Shown piece after piece: positions 1 to 9,986 of a stretch of DNA of 64,000 nt (positions within the stretch are counted from its first letter, which is position 1; each line of letters begins with the position of its first letter). The stretch is from the NCBI RefSeq assembly GCF_016481275.1, contig NZ_JAEMNW010000014.1:1-64000 (forward strand). The letters are read 5' to 3'. The stretch is from Antrihabitans auranticaus (lineage in GTDB: Bacteria > Actinomycetota > Actinomycetes > Mycobacteriales > Mycobacteriaceae). A program made the position numbers and the translations under genes. The notes below the pieces were generated by a model. The model did no database searches. It was not told where the DNA came from and saw only the letters and a list, made by a program, of their open reading frames with translations.

Positions 1-1
1 G

Positions 2-112
2 CAACTCAACAACCGCCCCCGCAAAACTCTCGGCTGGAAAAAGCCGGCCGAAGTCCTCGACGAGCTACTGTCCAATCCACCAAATCCACCCGCTGTTGCA
101 ACCACCGCTTGA
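2..112 (+). CDS. IS30-family transposase, C-terminal end (partial)
   Basis: An open frame enters from the left edge and stops with TGA at 110-112. The 36 visible residues contain LNNRPRKTLGWKKPAEVLDE, the characteristic end of IS30-type DDE transposases, where the RPRKTLGW(K/R)TPAE motif follows the catalytic core. The family catalyses insertion-sequence transposition. Only the tail is visible, so integrity and terminal inverted repeats cannot be judged; the right end of the element should lie somewhere in 113-242. Confidence 0.8.
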   Translation, partial: QLNNRPRKTLGWKKPAEVLDELLSNPPNPPAVATTA

Positions 113-242
113 ATCCGCCCGAGAATAGGGCCCGAAAGCTGGTGCGACTCCCTAGCCGGGGTGCGGCGTGGGACGGGAGGGGCGGCGGGCGCCAGGAGCG
201 GAATGGCTTCCGACGGAATGGATCCGGGGCCGACGACGGGAT

Positions 243-1994
243 CTACCCCGCAGAATTCGCCAGAATCGCCGCGACGATTTCCTGCGATTTGTTTCCGATG
301 TCGGTGTCACCGCACACGACCGCCTCGGCGACGACGTTCGACTGCACGCCCATGGTGTGCTGGCAGACGTATCCGGTCGTCACGCCCTCGGGAACGGTCC
401 TGTTCTGGACGATCACGTTGTCGCGGCTTTCGACCGCGGCCAATGTCGCGTTGACGGTGCTTCCGTCCTGGTTGTCGAACTGGATCGATCCGGCGCAGCT
501 CTGCCACTGCGCTTTCGAGTCGTCGAGCACCTTCGTCGCCCGATCGGCCGACGGCAGGAGAGCCACCGATTGGTCGACGATGTAGTACACCGCTGCCGAC
601 TCGGACGTCGAAGACAGACTTTGCCGCAGCGCGGTGTAACCGGTGTCGGCGTAGACCTGACTCTCGAGCGGATAGATGGAACCGACGCATTCCGGTCGCC
701 TGAAGTCTCCCGAGGCATCGAGCAGGGCGGCCGACGTCGACGCAGCTTCCAGTGGCTGACCCGTCATTGTTGCGAGTTGCTCCGCGCTCACCAGCAGGCC
801 GTTCGCCCGGGATGCCGGCACGAGGGACGAATCAGGAGCTACTTCCCCCGAACTCGCGCCGGGACTCGCACCCGGCGCTGCGGACCCACCCGAGTCCGAC
901 GAACGTTGCGACAACACAACTCCGACTGCAACTGCGGCGGCAACGAGTATTGCCGCCACTGCGGCAATCACCCAGGTCCGACGGCTTCGCGCAGGTTTCG
1001 CCTCCCGCGTTCCTACGTCAGCCGGTGTCGGCGCAACTACCGGAGCCTTGGCAGCCTGCCTAGGTGGTGGTGCGACCCGCGATGGCTGCGCGGCAGGCGT
1101 CTTCGCGGCGGGCTGACCGATCATCGTCGCGTGGTCGGTACGTGGTTGCGCAGCCACGACATCGGCGAGAGCCTGCGCAAATTCGGAACAGGATCCGTAG
1201 CGGTCGGCGGGGTCTTTTGCCATGCCTTTGGAGATGACGGCGTCCAGGACCGCAAGATCTGGGCGACGGTCCGCCATTCTCGGTGGGGGCGACGTCAGAT
1301 GGTTGCTGATGATCACTGCCGCATTCGAGTTGTCGAACGGTGGTTTTCCGGTCAGCAGGTGAAAGGCAGTCGTCGCCAGGGCGTATTGATCGGCCTGCCC
1401 GTCCAGCGTTGCCCCCATGAGCTGCTCCGGCGCCGCGTAAGCGATCGAGCCAACGGTCATGTTCGTCGCCGTCAGCCCACTGGCGTCGTCCATCTTGCGC
1501 GCAATACCGAAGTCGGACAACAAGACTCGACGACGCCGCGACTCCGGCTCCGAATCGCTGAGCAGAATGTTGGCCGGCTTCACGTCACGATGAAGCAGGC
1601 CCCGCTCGTGCGCGTGATCGAGCGCGTCGGCGACCCCGGTGACGATCTCGGCGGCGAAGTGCGGCGGCAGACCTGCCGGGAAGCGCCCGCGGAGCAGAAC
1701 CGCCGCGTCAGTTCCCTCGACGTAATCCATCGTGATCCACAGCTGACCGTCGAATTCGCCGCGATCGTGCACCGCGACGATATGCGGGTGCCACATGCCC
1801 GCTGCGAGGTCGGCTTCGCGGACGAATCGCTGCCGGAACTCGTTGTCCGCAGTAAGCGCGGCGGGCAGGATCTTCAGAGCCTCGCGGCGTGGCAGCCGAG
1901 GATGATCGACGAGGTAGACCTCACCCATACCGCCGGAACCAAGCATGCGCACGATGGTGAAGCCTGCGAACACGGAACCGGCGGGCAGCGGCAT
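243..1994 (-). CDS. PknH-like transmembrane Ser/Thr protein kinase
   Basis: 583 residues from an ATG at 1994; the frame stays open upstream, but [20 protein letters not shown] is a normal kinase N-terminus. Visible kinase parts: the GSGGMG loop (19-24), Lys41, HRDVKPAN with Asp137, DFG with Asp161, an activation segment rich in Thr, and APEQ. A proline/alanine linker is followed by one membrane segment (about 340-362). The ~210-residue extracellular part resembles the PknH sensor domain, with four cysteines (ECVGS, SCAGS, VCQH, VCGD) that could form two disulfides. It phosphorylates proteins on Ser/Thr in response to an unknown external signal. It is divergent from an FHA-domain oxidoreductase 114 bp away, a likely target. 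The exact paralogue name is not assigned. Confidence 0.93.
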   Translation of the reverse strand: MPLPAGSVFAGFTIVRMLGSGGMGEVYLVDHPRLPRREALKILPAALTADNEFRQRFVREADLAAGMWHPHIVAVHDRGEFDGQLWITMDYVEGTDAAVLLRGRFPAGLPPHFAAEIVTGVADALDHAHERGLLHRDVKPANILLSDSEPESRRRRVLLSDFGIARKMDDASGLTATNMTVGSIAYAAPEQLMGATLDGQADQYALATTAFHLLTGKPPFDNSNAAVIISNHLTSPPPRMADRRPDLAVLDAVISKGMAKDPADRYGSCSEFAQALADVVAAQPRTDHATMIGQPAAKTPAAQPSRVAPPPRQAAKAPVVAPTPADVGTREAKPARSRRTWVIAAVAAILVAAAVAVGVVLSQRSSDSGGSAAPGASPGASSGEVAPDSSLVPASRANGLLVSAEQLATMTGQPLEAASTSAALLDASGDFRRPECVGSIYPLESQVYADTGYTALRQSLSSTSESAAVYYIVDQSVALLPSADRATKVLDDSKAQWQSCAGSIQFDNQDGSTVNATLAAVESRDNVIVQNRTVPEGVTTGYVCQHTMGVQSNVVAEAVVCGDTDIGNKSQEIVAAILANSAG

Positions 1995-2108
1995 GCGCGA
2001 AAGTGTACAACCAAACCGCATCGCTCCAGGGTTTTCCGGGGCGCTACGGCGGCCTGCCACGCGTACGATAAGCCACGCAAACCCGGCGTGAGAGAGCGAG
2101 CGGCCGCA

Positions 2109-5100
2109 ATGAACCCGAGCAACCCCGTAGTGGAAATTCGGGAATGGGGCCGCCGTCCCCGCCGAATCGAGTTGAGTGGTCCGATCCTCGTCGGCCGCGA
2201 TTGCGCCGGCGAGAACCTCGCCGACACAGAAGTGTCTCGCGAACACCTGCGCATCGTGCCGAGCCCGACAGCGCTGTCCGTCGTTGATTTGGGCAGCCGC
2301 AACGGGACGACGCTCAACGGCGTCGCACTGCATGGCCGCGCGGATCTGCGCCTGGGAGATGTTCTGCGCCTAGGGCATTCCGAGATCATCGTGATTTCGG
2401 TACCGACCGTCCGCGGCGCCGAAAAAGCCGCGCCCGAGCCGGAGTCAGATCACGACTCGACCCGCCTCGGCATCAGAGTCGGCGCTCCCCCGCCGCCGCG
2501 CGCGGCTGTCGAACCGACGCGAATGGTCGCTCTGGCAGAGCGAGTGCTCGGCATCGACCCGACCGGCAAGCGTGAATTGTTCCCGGCTTACACCGATCTA
2601 CCGAAGAAGCTGCCTCTGCTGGCGTGGCAGGCGATCCGGGTGGTCAGCATCCTGACCTACCTCTTCGTGATCGTGCTGCTCTTCGTTCGTCCTGCGGCAG
2701 GGCTGTTCATCTTCTTCGGCGTCATCGTCCCGGTCCTGCCTGCCCTCTTCCTCGTCGCACCTGGACTGTGGCGCAACATCTGTCCGCTCGCCGCGACCAA
2801 CCAGATTCCCCGCGTGCTCGGTTTCACTCGCGCGTTGAACCCGCCCGACTGGGTGCGCAATCGCGGCTACCTGGTTGCGATGGCGCTGTTCTTCGGGATT
2901 GCGGGTTCGCGGCTCGCGGGGCTCGACCAGAGCGCTGCGGCGACCGGTGTGGTCCTCGCACTTGTTGCCACAGTTGCGTTTACAGGCGGCTATGTCTTCA
3001 AGGGCAAGAGTGGCTGGTGCAGCAGCATCTGCCCGCTCTTTCCCCTGCAGCGCGCCTACGCACAAACCCCGTTCGTCACCGTCCCGAACAGCCACTGCCC
3101 GTCCTGCGTCGGGTGCGCGAAGAATTGCTACGACTTCAAGCCGCGGGCGGCCTATCAAGCCGACCTTGTCGATCCGGACCGAAGCTGGACCGCGCAGCGC
3201 AAGCTGTTCGTCGCCGCGCTACCGGGCTTCATCCTCGGGTTCTTCACCGCGGTGGGCCAGGATCTCCCCGCGCTGGAAAAGTACGGTCTGCTAGGGCTTT
3301 TCGTTCTCGTCAGCGTCGGGTCCTACTTCGCGATCGAGGCGGTGTCGCCTCTCAGCCCGGCCATGGTGGCGATCGGGTACGCGGCAGCGGCGCTCAATAT
3401 CTTCTACTGGTTCGTCGGGCCCGTCGTCGCGTCGTCTTTCGCCGAGGTGACCGGTATCGAGGTTGCGTGGCTGCGCTGGTTGATCAGTACCGCGGTCGCC
3501 GTGGTGACGCTGCTATGGATCGCCCGAACTCGGGTCACCGAACTGCAATTCGCGTGGACGTCGGGCACGCGGACCGACCCCGTTCGGTTGTTGCCACTCG
3601 AGCCCGTCGCCGCGGCCGGCGGCGAGGGGGCGGCGCGGGTCCGCTTCGGAACCGACGGTGTTCCCGTTGCCGCCGAAGTCGGCACGAGCTTGCTCGAGAT
3701 TGCCGAGAAGAACAAGCAACCCATCGAGGCCGGTTGCCGGATGGGCGTGTGCGGCGCCGACCCGGTCGCCGTCCTGGACGGGATGTCTTGTCTGTCCGCG
3801 CCGGAACAGGACGAACAGAACACACTGCGACGCCTCGGTCTCGGCAAGACCACGCGCATGGCCTGCTGCGCACGGATCGAGTCCGGCACCGTCACGATGT
3901 CGCTCACTCCGGAGCCCGGCGACGGCGCGGGCGCGAAGCCGACAAGGTACGACCGTTCGATCGTCAGCGTCGTCGTTATCGGCGGCGGAATTGCCGCGGT
4001 GACTGCAGCCGATTTCGTGCGACGCGGGCATCCCGACTGCGAGATTCACCTCGTCGGGCGGGAGTCGCATGCGCTCTACAACCGGATGGGGATCTCGCGG
4101 CTCGTCTACGGCCGGTCCGCGATGCAGGGCCTCTACCTGCTTCCCGAGCAGTGGTACGACGACCACGGTGTCCATGCATGGCTCAACACGATGGCACGAC
4201 GCATCGACGTACCGTCGCAACGCGTTCTGCTCGGCACTGGTGAAGCCCTGCCATACGACCGCTTGATTCTTGCGATGGGCTCGAGCGCGACCGTACCGCC
4301 GACTCCTGGCCTGGACCGGGAGGGAAGTTTCGTCCTGCGCGAAGCCGGTGACGCGATGCGGATCCGCGCATACGCCCAGCAGCACGACTGCCGCCGAGCC
4401 GTCGTGGCCGGCGGTGGGCTGCTCGGGCTCGAAGCCGCGTACTCGTTGCACCTGCTCGGGTTGCAGGTGACCGTACTCGAACGTGGCGACAGACTGCTGA
4501 GCAGGCAGATCGATCCGCGCTGCTCCGAGCATGTCGCGCAGCACTTCAAGAACCAGGGCATCGAGATACTGCGACGCGCCGAGACCGACCGCGTCGTCGG
4601 TGCGCCGGGTGTAACCGGGGCTCTGCTGAAGGACGGTCGCGAACTACCGTGCGACGTCTTCCTCACCGCCGTCGGCGTTCGACCCAATGCCGACCTCGCC
4701 CGCGAGGCGGGAATCCCGGTCGGCAAGGGCGTTCTTGTCGACGACCGGATGCGCACACGGACGCGCTGGGTCTATGCCGCCGGTGATGTCGCCGAACACG
4801 ACGGACACGTCTGGGGGCTCTGGCCTGTTGCGGTCGAGCAGGCGGAAGCGGCAGCCGTGAATGCGCTCGGCGGCGAGATGGTCCTGACCTCGGAGACCCC
4901 CGCGACGATTCTGAAAGGCGTTGACCTCGAGCTTTTCTCGATCGGCAAGGTGACGCCGGCGGCGACGGACGAGGTCATCGTCATCGACCGGCCGGCGCGA
5001 CGTTCGTATCGGCGTTTGATACTGACGCACGGCCGGGTCGTGGGCGCGACGGTTCTGGGCCACCATCCCGCTGATGTGACGGCCGCGCAGAAGGCGGTGA

Positions 5101-5192
5101 AAAGCCGGACCCAGGTCGCCCCGACCGCGGTCAACGCGCTCCGCGCCGGGGACTGGAGTGTGCTGGCGGCGGAACGGTCCGCAGCGCGCTAG
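2109..5192 (+). CDS. FHA domain / membrane 4Fe-4S / 2Fe-2S / FAD oxidoreductase fusion
   Basis: 1027 residues from ATG 2109. The frame stays open back to 168, but that stretch is antisense to the kinase gene. Domain order: an FHA phosphothreonine-binding domain (1-100; GR at 29-30, SREH at 43-46, NGTTLN at 65-70); a polytopic membrane part with NapH/CcoG-like iron-sulphur cysteines (NICPLA, WCSSICP, then [11 protein letters not shown]); a plant-type 2Fe-2S ferredoxin domain ([10 protein letters not shown], then MSCL and CC); and a C-terminal FAD/NAD(P) pyridine nucleotide-disulfide-type reductase ([27 protein letters not shown]). It should carry electrons between NAD(P)H, FAD and clusters at the membrane; the acceptor is unknown. 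The divergent kinase suggests phospho-dependent control. The fusion is intact, with no frameshift seen. Confidence 0.88.
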   Translation: MNPSNPVVEIREWGRRPRRIELSGPILVGRDCAGENLADTEVSREHLRIVPSPTALSVVDLGSRNGTTLNGVALHGRADLRLGDVLRLGHSEIIVISVPTVRGAEKAAPEPESDHDSTRLGIRVGAPPPPRAAVEPTRMVALAERVLGIDPTGKRELFPAYTDLPKKLPLLAWQAIRVVSILTYLFVIVLLFVRPAAGLFIFFGVIVPVLPALFLVAPGLWRNICPLAATNQIPRVLGFTRALNPPDWVRNRGYLVAMALFFGIAGSRLAGLDQSAAATGVVLALVATVAFTGGYVFKGKSGWCSSICPLFPLQRAYAQTPFVTVPNSHCPSCVGCAKNCYDFKPRAAYQADLVDPDRSWTAQRKLFVAALPGFILGFFTAVGQDLPALEKYGLLGLFVLVSVGSYFAIEAVSPLSPAMVAIGYAAAALNIFYWFVGPVVASSFAEVTGIEVAWLRWLISTAVAVVTLLWIARTRVTELQFAWTSGTRTDPVRLLPLEPVAAAGGEGAARVRFGTDGVPVAAEVGTSLLEIAEKNKQPIEAGCRMGVCGADPVAVLDGMSCLSAPEQDEQNTLRRLGLGKTTRMACCARIESGTVTMSLTPEPGDGAGAKPTRYDRSIVSVVVIGGGIAAVTAADFVRRGHPDCEIHLVGRESHALYNRMGISRLVYGRSAMQGLYLLPEQWYDDHGVHAWLNTMARRIDVPSQRVLLGTGEALPYDRLILAMGSSATVPPTPGLDREGSFVLREAGDAMRIRAYAQQHDCRRAVVAGGGLLGLEAAYSLHLLGLQVTVLERGDRLLSRQIDPRCSEHVAQHFKNQGIEILRRAETDRVVGAPGVTGALLKDGRELPCDVFLTAVGVRPNADLAREAGIPVGKGVLVDDRMRTRTRWVYAAGDVAEHDGHVWGLWPVAVEQAEAAAVNALGGEMVLTSETPATILKGVDLELFSIGKVTPAATDEVIVIDRPARRSYRRLILTHGRVVGATVLGHHPADVTAAQKAVKSRTQVAPTAVNALRAGDWSVLAAERSAAR

Positions 5193-5202
5193 CACTCACC
5201 CG

Positions 5203-6126
5203 CTAGCGCATACCACCTGCGACATGGGTAACGATCCAGTCGCCGACCCGCAGGTTCCACCCCGGTTCCAATCGGGCTGGGGTGGAGCCGATCTGGGTCC
5301 ACGTCTCCGCACCGGTCGGTGCGATAAAGGTCCCCGCGGGGGTGCCTGCGTCGCGCACGAACACACCGCCCCGGTCCACCGTGACGTATGCGTGCACCCG
5401 CGACACGTACGGGTCGTACTCGACGACGATCGGTGACGCCGACGCGTTCGCGACGAGGTCGTCCGAAAGCGGCGCACGCCCGATGACGTAGGGCCGATCC
5501 AACGGGTACACGGCGCCGTCGGATGTCGTCAGCACACCGATCACCGGTGTCGCAGCGGCTGTCTCGACCGGCGTCCGGAACGCCGGTGTCGCGGCTGCTT
5601 TAGACGGAATCCGTACCGTTGCAACAGTTTCCATGTGATCCGGCGAGGAGACAGCTACACCGCCACGAACCATGACGAATCCGCTGCCTGGCACGACACC
5701 TGCCCGTAGGTCCGTGAGCGCGCGCGGCGGTGCCGCGGGGCGGCCACCTTCGTAGATGCCGACACTCTGCGCGGTGTCGGGAACGGGCGCGCTCGCCCAG
5801 CGCGGACCGTCGACACCCGACAGGGTTCGGCCGCCTTCACGCGCTCGAATGTCGGCCGTGACCGCGCCCTTCAGAAGAACGAGAACTCCGTCGGCGGTCG
5901 GGGCGAGAACACCGAATCTGAGCCCCCTGGCAGGGCCGAATGCGATCGGCGCCAGGCGCTCGGGCAATCCGGCGCCAGGGTGCTGCGTGCGAGCGGCGGC
6001 GTCGACCGCCACGAGTAGTTGCCGCACGGTTTCGTCGTCGCCACCGGCGTATGCGACCACGTCGCCGAAACGCGCGATCAGGCCGTCGCCACTTGCGACA
6101 CCAACTGTGAATGGTCTCTGCTGCAC
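5203..6126 (-). CDS. FHA domain-containing protein
   Basis: 307 residues from a GTG at 6126, chosen because GAAGGG sits 8 bases upstream; the frame remains open to a GTG at 6255, but that extension would translate a 15-bp tandem repeat. The N-terminal ~180 residues resemble no named domain to me and read like a PP2C-like or other soluble fold (FGDVVAYAGG, GVLVLLKGAVTADI). The C-terminal ~90 residues form an FHA domain (YVIGRAPLSDD, then YVSRVHAYV and GTPAGTFI), which binds phosphothreonine peptides. It converges with the FHA-oxidoreductase gene, 10 bp apart, next to a PknH-like kinase, so it probably belongs to the same signalling circuit. Confidence 0.85.
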   Translation of the reverse strand: MQQRPFTVGVASGDGLIARFGDVVAYAGGDDETVRQLLVAVDAAARTQHPGAGLPERLAPIAFGPARGLRFGVLAPTADGVLVLLKGAVTADIRAREGGRTLSGVDGPRWASAPVPDTAQSVGIYEGGRPAAPPRALTDLRAGVVPGSGFVMVRGGVAVSSPDHMETVATVRIPSKAAATPAFRTPVETAAATPVIGVLTTSDGAVYPLDRPYVIGRAPLSDDLVANASASPIVVEYDPYVSRVHAYVTVDRGGVFVRDAGTPAGTFIAPTGAETWTQIGSTPARLEPGWNLRVGDWIVTHVAGGMR

Positions 6127-6212
6127 ACCGGCCGCCCTTCGTCGGATCGCGTCGTCATCATAATCGCGCGGGGCACCCGACTGCCGCGCGGAAACGACCG
6201 GCAGCTTCAATG

Positions 6213-6257
6213 AACCACAGAACACCGAACCACAGAACACCGAAGCACAGGACACCG
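6213..6257. repeat. Three tandem 15-bp repeats in a divergent promoter region
   Basis: The unit AACCACAGAACACCG occurs at 6213-6227 and 6228-6242 exactly and at 6243-6257 with two changes. It lies between the FHA gene (start 6126, minus) and a small gene (start 6288, plus). The unit length is a multiple of three, so the open frame runs through it as a CGSVF repeat, but I treat it as non-coding. Confidence 0.85.
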
Positions 6258-6287
6258 TGTCGCTGTGCTGTTCACCAGGAGGTTGGC

Positions 6288-6440
6288 ATGTCGTTGAAGC
6301 AAGAGACCGCGGTAGCGATTCTCAGCGCGATCAAGAAGTCTGCCGATTCGGGACTCGTAACGAGCGAAGGCCTGAAGCACTTGGCCGAGGCCTACGCGGC
6401 CGTCGTGGATCACGTCGATTCCGACACCTCGGGCCGTTAG
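6288..6440 (+). CDS. Small conserved-looking protein of unknown function
   Basis: 50 residues beginning MSLKQETAVAILSAIKKSAD. The start is decided by a perfect AGGAGG at 6277-6282, five bases before ATG. The sequence is amphipathic and helical with an acidic end (VVDHVDSDTSGR); there is no signal peptide or membrane segment. It ends 9 bp before the alpha/beta hydrolase GTG and is probably co-transcribed with it. Function unknown. Confidence 0.7.
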   Translation: MSLKQETAVAILSAIKKSADSGLVTSEGLKHLAEAYAAVVDHVDSDTSGR

Positions 6441-6449
6441 GTCACGCGC

Positions 6450-7352
6450 GTGACCGAGCCCCGCGACACTCGCGTCGAGCTGCCCGCAATCGCGGTCGCA
6501 GCCTTGGAGTGGGGTCCGGTGGACGGCCCGCTCGCGCTCTGCCTGCACGGCTTCCCCGATACGGCGTGGACGTGGCGATTCCTGGGGCCGATGCTTGCCG
6601 AACGCGGTTGGCGGGTCGTTGCCCCGTTCTCCCGCGGCTATGCGCCGACGTCGATCCCGGACGACGGCAGCTTTCACGTCGGCGCCCTGATGCAGGACGT
6701 CCTGGGGATTCACGAAGCCCTGGGCGGTGACGACCGTGCAGTCGTCATCGGGCACGACTGGGGTGCGGTCACTGCGAACGGGCTCGGCGCGTTTCGCACG
6801 TCGCCGTTCCGGAAAGTGGTTTCGCTTGCGGTGCCTCCCATTCCGGCGTTCACACCGTCCCGCTCGGTGGCCGATCTGATCGCCATGCCGCGGCTGCTCG
6901 CGACGCAGTTGCCCATGAGTTGGTACATGATGTTCGTCCAGCTGCCGGGAGTCTCGGAAGATCGCCTGGAACGATTGGTGCCTTTCCTCTGGCGCCGGTG
7001 GTCGCCCGGTTTCGATGCGACAGAAGATCTCCGCCACGTTGCGGACTCGCTGTATCCGAGCGAAAACCGTACCGCCGCATTGAGTTACTACCGAGCCGCG
7101 TTGCGACCAAGCAAGCCGCCGGCCGCCTACCGCGCCGCGCAAGCAGCCTGGACCCAGGCGACCCGCGTACCCACGCTCTACCTGCACGGCGTCGACGACG
7201 GCTGCATCTCCGTCGACTTTGCGGATCGGGCAGCGGGGGTACTACCGGAGGGCAGCGCTGTCGAGCGGATCAGCGGTGCCGGGCACTTCCTCCAGCTAGA
7301 GCAGCCGCAGGAGGTCAATGCCCTCATCGCCGACTTCATCGGCAACGGATAG
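6450..7352 (+). CDS. Alpha/beta-hydrolase, epoxide hydrolase/dehalogenase-like
   Basis: 300 residues from GTG 6450. HGFPDTAWTW gives the oxyanion-hole motif and GHDWGA the nucleophile elbow, with Asp as nucleophile. This is the pattern of epoxide hydrolases and haloalkane dehalogenases rather than Ser esterases. The C-terminal GAGHFLQLEQP supplies the catalytic His. Cytosolic, no signal peptide. Substrate not predictable. It probably forms a two-gene unit with the small upstream ORF and converges on the acyl-CoA dehydrogenase gene, 5 bp away. Confidence 0.88.
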   Translation: MTEPRDTRVELPAIAVAALEWGPVDGPLALCLHGFPDTAWTWRFLGPMLAERGWRVVAPFSRGYAPTSIPDDGSFHVGALMQDVLGIHEALGGDDRAVVIGHDWGAVTANGLGAFRTSPFRKVVSLAVPPIPAFTPSRSVADLIAMPRLLATQLPMSWYMMFVQLPGVSEDRLERLVPFLWRRWSPGFDATEDLRHVADSLYPSENRTAALSYYRAALRPSKPPAAYRAAQAAWTQATRVPTLYLHGVDDGCISVDFADRAAGVLPEGSAVERISGAGHFLQLEQPQEVNALIADFIGNG

Positions 7353-7357
7353 CCGGA

Positions 7358-8620
7358 TCACACGCCCTTCGGCGCTGCCTGCGCCATGAAGCCGAACAGG
7401 TAACCCGCGACGCGGCGCAACTGAATCTCTTCGGCGCCCTCGGTGATTCGGTAGCGACGGTGGTGGCGGTAGATGTGCTCGAACGGCTTGTGGCGTGAGT
7501 AGCCGAGCCCGCCATGGACCTGCATTGCGCGGTCGGCCGCCTCGCAGCAGAGCCGGTTCGCCCAGTAATTGCACATCGAGACTTGATCGGACACCGAAAA
7601 CGGGCCGTCGCGGTCCATCGACCACGCGGTCTTGTGAATCAAGACGCGCAGCATCGTGCATTGCGTGTGCAATTCGACAAGCGGAAATTGAATCGCCTGA
7701 TTCGACGCGAGCGGCTTCCCGAAAGGCTTGCGCTGCTTGGCAAACTCTACAGATTGGTCGATACAGTACTGAGCCGCACCGAGACTCGACGCGGCCTGCC
7801 GAATCCGGTTCTCGTTGAAGAAGTGCTGGACGACTGCCAGGCCGCGCCCCTCCGTGCCGAGTATCGCCGTGTCCGGCACTCGCACGCCGGTCAGCGACAC
7901 ACGCGCGTGGTCGGTCGGCATGTTGAACGTCCAGAGATACTCCTCGACGACGAACCCCGCCGTGCCCATTGGTACCAGGAATGCCGTGATCCCCGCACCG
8001 TCCCCCGCGTTTCCCGACGTGCGGGCAAAGATCAGATCTGCGGCCGCGGTATGGACGCCGGTGTTCCATGTCTTGGTGCCGTTGATGATCCAGTCGTCAC
8101 CGTCACGGACCGCGGTGGTCTCCATGTGCGTGGCGTCGGACCCGTGCTCGGGTTCGGTGATGCCGAACGCGAAGAACCGCCGCCCGGCTGCCAGATCGTC
8201 GACCCATTCGGATTGCTGTGCGGGAGAACCATATTCGAGCATAAGCAGCAGACCGACGTTATTGCCGACGATCGCATGCTCGTTCTGCAGATCGCAGTGT
8301 AGCCCGAGGCCGCGCCGCGCCAGGTGCTCGCGAATCACCGCCATACCGAGGTTGGTGCCGTCGCGTCCGCCGTATTCCTGTGGGAACGGGTAGCGCAAAT
8401 GCCCGGCGACGTCTGCCCGACGGCGGGCTTCCGCGAGCAGCGCCTCCCATTCCGCGTTCGGCAATCCCCCGCGTTCCCAGTCGGTGCGCGCGTCTTCCCG
8501 CCTGTGGTCGAAGAAACGGATGTTGTCGTCCTCCTGCTCGAGGGGAACGATCTCCGACTCGATGAACTCGTCCAGCTCAGCCAGGTAGGCGACGAGCTCG
8601 GCGGGAAGGTCGAAATCCAT
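7358..8620 (-). CDS. Acyl-CoA dehydrogenase (LvaC/ACAD11-like context)
   Basis: 420 residues, normal family length, ATG at 8620. The signature ITEPEHGSDA and INGTKTWNTG form the FAD/acyl-CoA core, and a C-terminal YRITEGAEEIQ block stands where family members have the dimer/FAD-contacting segment. It oxidises or rearranges acyl-CoA with FAD. It is last of a tight three-gene operon: DUF6285 protein, APH-type kinase (GTGA overlap), then this gene 2 bp on. In Pseudomonas putida lvaABC and human ACAD10/11 a kinase and an ACAD act in sequence on 4-hydroxyacyl-CoA, and I infer the same here. Confidence 0.92.
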   Translation of the reverse strand: MDFDLPAELVAYLAELDEFIESEIVPLEQEDDNIRFFDHRREDARTDWERGGLPNAEWEALLAEARRRADVAGHLRYPFPQEYGGRDGTNLGMAVIREHLARRGLGLHCDLQNEHAIVGNNVGLLLMLEYGSPAQQSEWVDDLAAGRRFFAFGITEPEHGSDATHMETTAVRDGDDWIINGTKTWNTGVHTAAADLIFARTSGNAGDGAGITAFLVPMGTAGFVVEEYLWTFNMPTDHARVSLTGVRVPDTAILGTEGRGLAVVQHFFNENRIRQAASSLGAAQYCIDQSVEFAKQRKPFGKPLASNQAIQFPLVELHTQCTMLRVLIHKTAWSMDRDGPFSVSDQVSMCNYWANRLCCEAADRAMQVHGGLGYSRHKPFEHIYRHHRRYRITEGAEEIQLRRVAGYLFGFMAQAAPKGV

Positions 8621-8622
8621 TG

Positions 8623-9633
8623 CTACTCCTCGATTTCAGGGGATGTGGGCCGCAGCAGCATCAACAGATCCCACTCGATTTCGTGGATCCGGCGGCCACT
8701 TGCCGCCATGACCACATTGCGCACGGTGCCGTCCAGATGCGCGGCGGCTTGGCTCGCCAAACCCACACCCCACCACAGTGTGACCAGCACCTTCCACCAG
8801 CGGAATCGATCCTCATCGAAGGTGCCGCCTGCCTTCTCGTACGCGGACACGAACACGTCGCGGTTCGCGAATCCACCTATCTCACGGTCGTCTTCGCGAA
8901 ATCGCCACATCCGCAGGGCCGACCACGCGGCATCGCGCATCGGGTCGCCGAACCGGTGTGCACCCTCCCAGTCCAGTACGGCACGCAGGCCGTCGGGGCC
9001 GACGATGATGTTCCCGTTACGGATGTCCGTGTGTACCAGGGCAGGCCGTTGCAACGGTTCGGGCCGGTGTCGTTCCAGCCAGCGCAGCGCATAGGTGAAG
9101 ACGCGCCGATCCGCGAGCAAGGTTCCGACAGCCGCCGTCAGCTCCGCGAGCAACTGTGCCGCCGGATCGACATCGGGCGATCCGGGGAGACTTTCTGGCG
9201 CCAACGCAGGATCGATGCTGTGCAACGCGGCCATCGCGGCGCCCAGTTGCGCAGCGACCAGGTCACCGATTCCCTCCTGCTGGACGAGTCGTAACACTTT
9301 GCGCGGCACGGTCTCACCGTCGACGCGCTCCGACAGCAGGAACGGTCCGCCGACGAAAGCCGCGTCGTCACAGGTCGCGATGACCGCGGGGACCGGCACG
9401 CCGTGTGCCCGCGCAAGCTCGCGAACCGCTGCCTCCGTCGAGACGGAGACGATCCCGACCGCGCTCGGGACAATGGTGGCGACCAGGGCGTGAGTGGTGT
9501 CGCCGGTGTCCGCGTCCAGCAGCACGTTCCGCCTTCGCGCACCGGCCGAGACGGGTACGACGTTCCCGACCTGCACCGGCCGGCCCCATTCACCGGTCAG
9601 GAAACGTGCGAAACCGGCAGCGAGGTCGTTCAC
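8623..9633 (-). CDS. APH-family phosphotransferase (LvaA-like acyl-CoA kinase)
   Basis: 336 residues. The GTG at 9633 was chosen because it overlaps the upstream stop as GTGA; the open frame extends further upstream, to 9708. The aminoglycoside-phosphotransferase fold is recognised by LVHTDIRNGNIIV (catalytic loop with Asp and Asn) and VLDWEGAHRFGDPMRDAAW (metal-binding Asp). FLLSERVDGETVP is the hinge. In this context it probably phosphorylates a hydroxylated acyl-CoA, as LvaA and the ACAD10/11 kinase domains do, rather than an antibiotic. Confidence 0.88.
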   Translation of the reverse strand: MNDLAAGFARFLTGEWGRPVQVGNVVPVSAGARRRNVLLDADTGDTTHALVATIVPSAVGIVSVSTEAAVRELARAHGVPVPAVIATCDDAAFVGGPFLLSERVDGETVPRKVLRLVQQEGIGDLVAAQLGAAMAALHSIDPALAPESLPGSPDVDPAAQLLAELTAAVGTLLADRRVFTYALRWLERHRPEPLQRPALVHTDIRNGNIIVGPDGLRAVLDWEGAHRFGDPMRDAAWSALRMWRFREDDREIGGFANRDVFVSAYEKAGGTFDEDRFRWWKVLVTLWWGVGLASQAAAHLDGTVRNVVMAASGRRIHEIEWDLLMLLRPTSPEIEE

Positions 9634-9926
9634 TCGGCTTCCCATTCGTCGTAGCCAGGCTTCGCAATCGCGAGGTCGCCGCGGACGACGGCTACGAGCG
9701 CCTCCCATTCGGCGCGTTCGTCGCCTTCGGGGAGCGCCGCGAGGACGTCGCTCTCGCGCTTCGCGGACTCGGCGCGGAGTTCGACCTCGCGCTGCACGAT
9801 GCGGGCCAGATTGGCGCCCACGCGTGCCTGGTGCTGCAACGACGGCGGAAGCGCCGGCAGCAACGTGTCCTCGAGCAATTCAGCAAGCGTGGCCAGTAGT
9901 TCGGACGCCGTCGGTCGATACTGCAT
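9630..9926 (-). CDS. DUF6285 small protein (LvaB-like)
   Basis: 98 residues from ATG 9926, beginning MQYRPTASELLATLAELLED and rich in helical Leu/Ala/Glu, with HQARVGANLARIVQREVELR in the middle. This matches my recollection of the DUF6285 family, whose members sit beside APH kinase and acyl-CoA dehydrogenase genes. P. putida LvaB is a small partner needed for LvaA activity. The GTGA overlap with the kinase gene suggests stoichiometric co-translation. Confidence 0.78.
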   Translation of the reverse strand: MQYRPTASELLATLAELLEDTLLPALPPSLQHQARVGANLARIVQREVELRAESAKRESDVLAALPEGDERAEWEALVAVVRGDLAIAKPGYDEWEAE

Positions 9927-9986
9927 CTGTCCGACTGTAGTTCGGACACGACGAACCGGCCCCCGAGTCCATGTAACCTCTCACGC

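Noticed and set aside
168-2108. Upstream extension of the FHA-oxidoreductase frame to 1674 residues
   Set aside because: It is antisense to the PknH-like kinase, arginine-rich and unlike any domain; the FHA domain begins right after ATG 2109.
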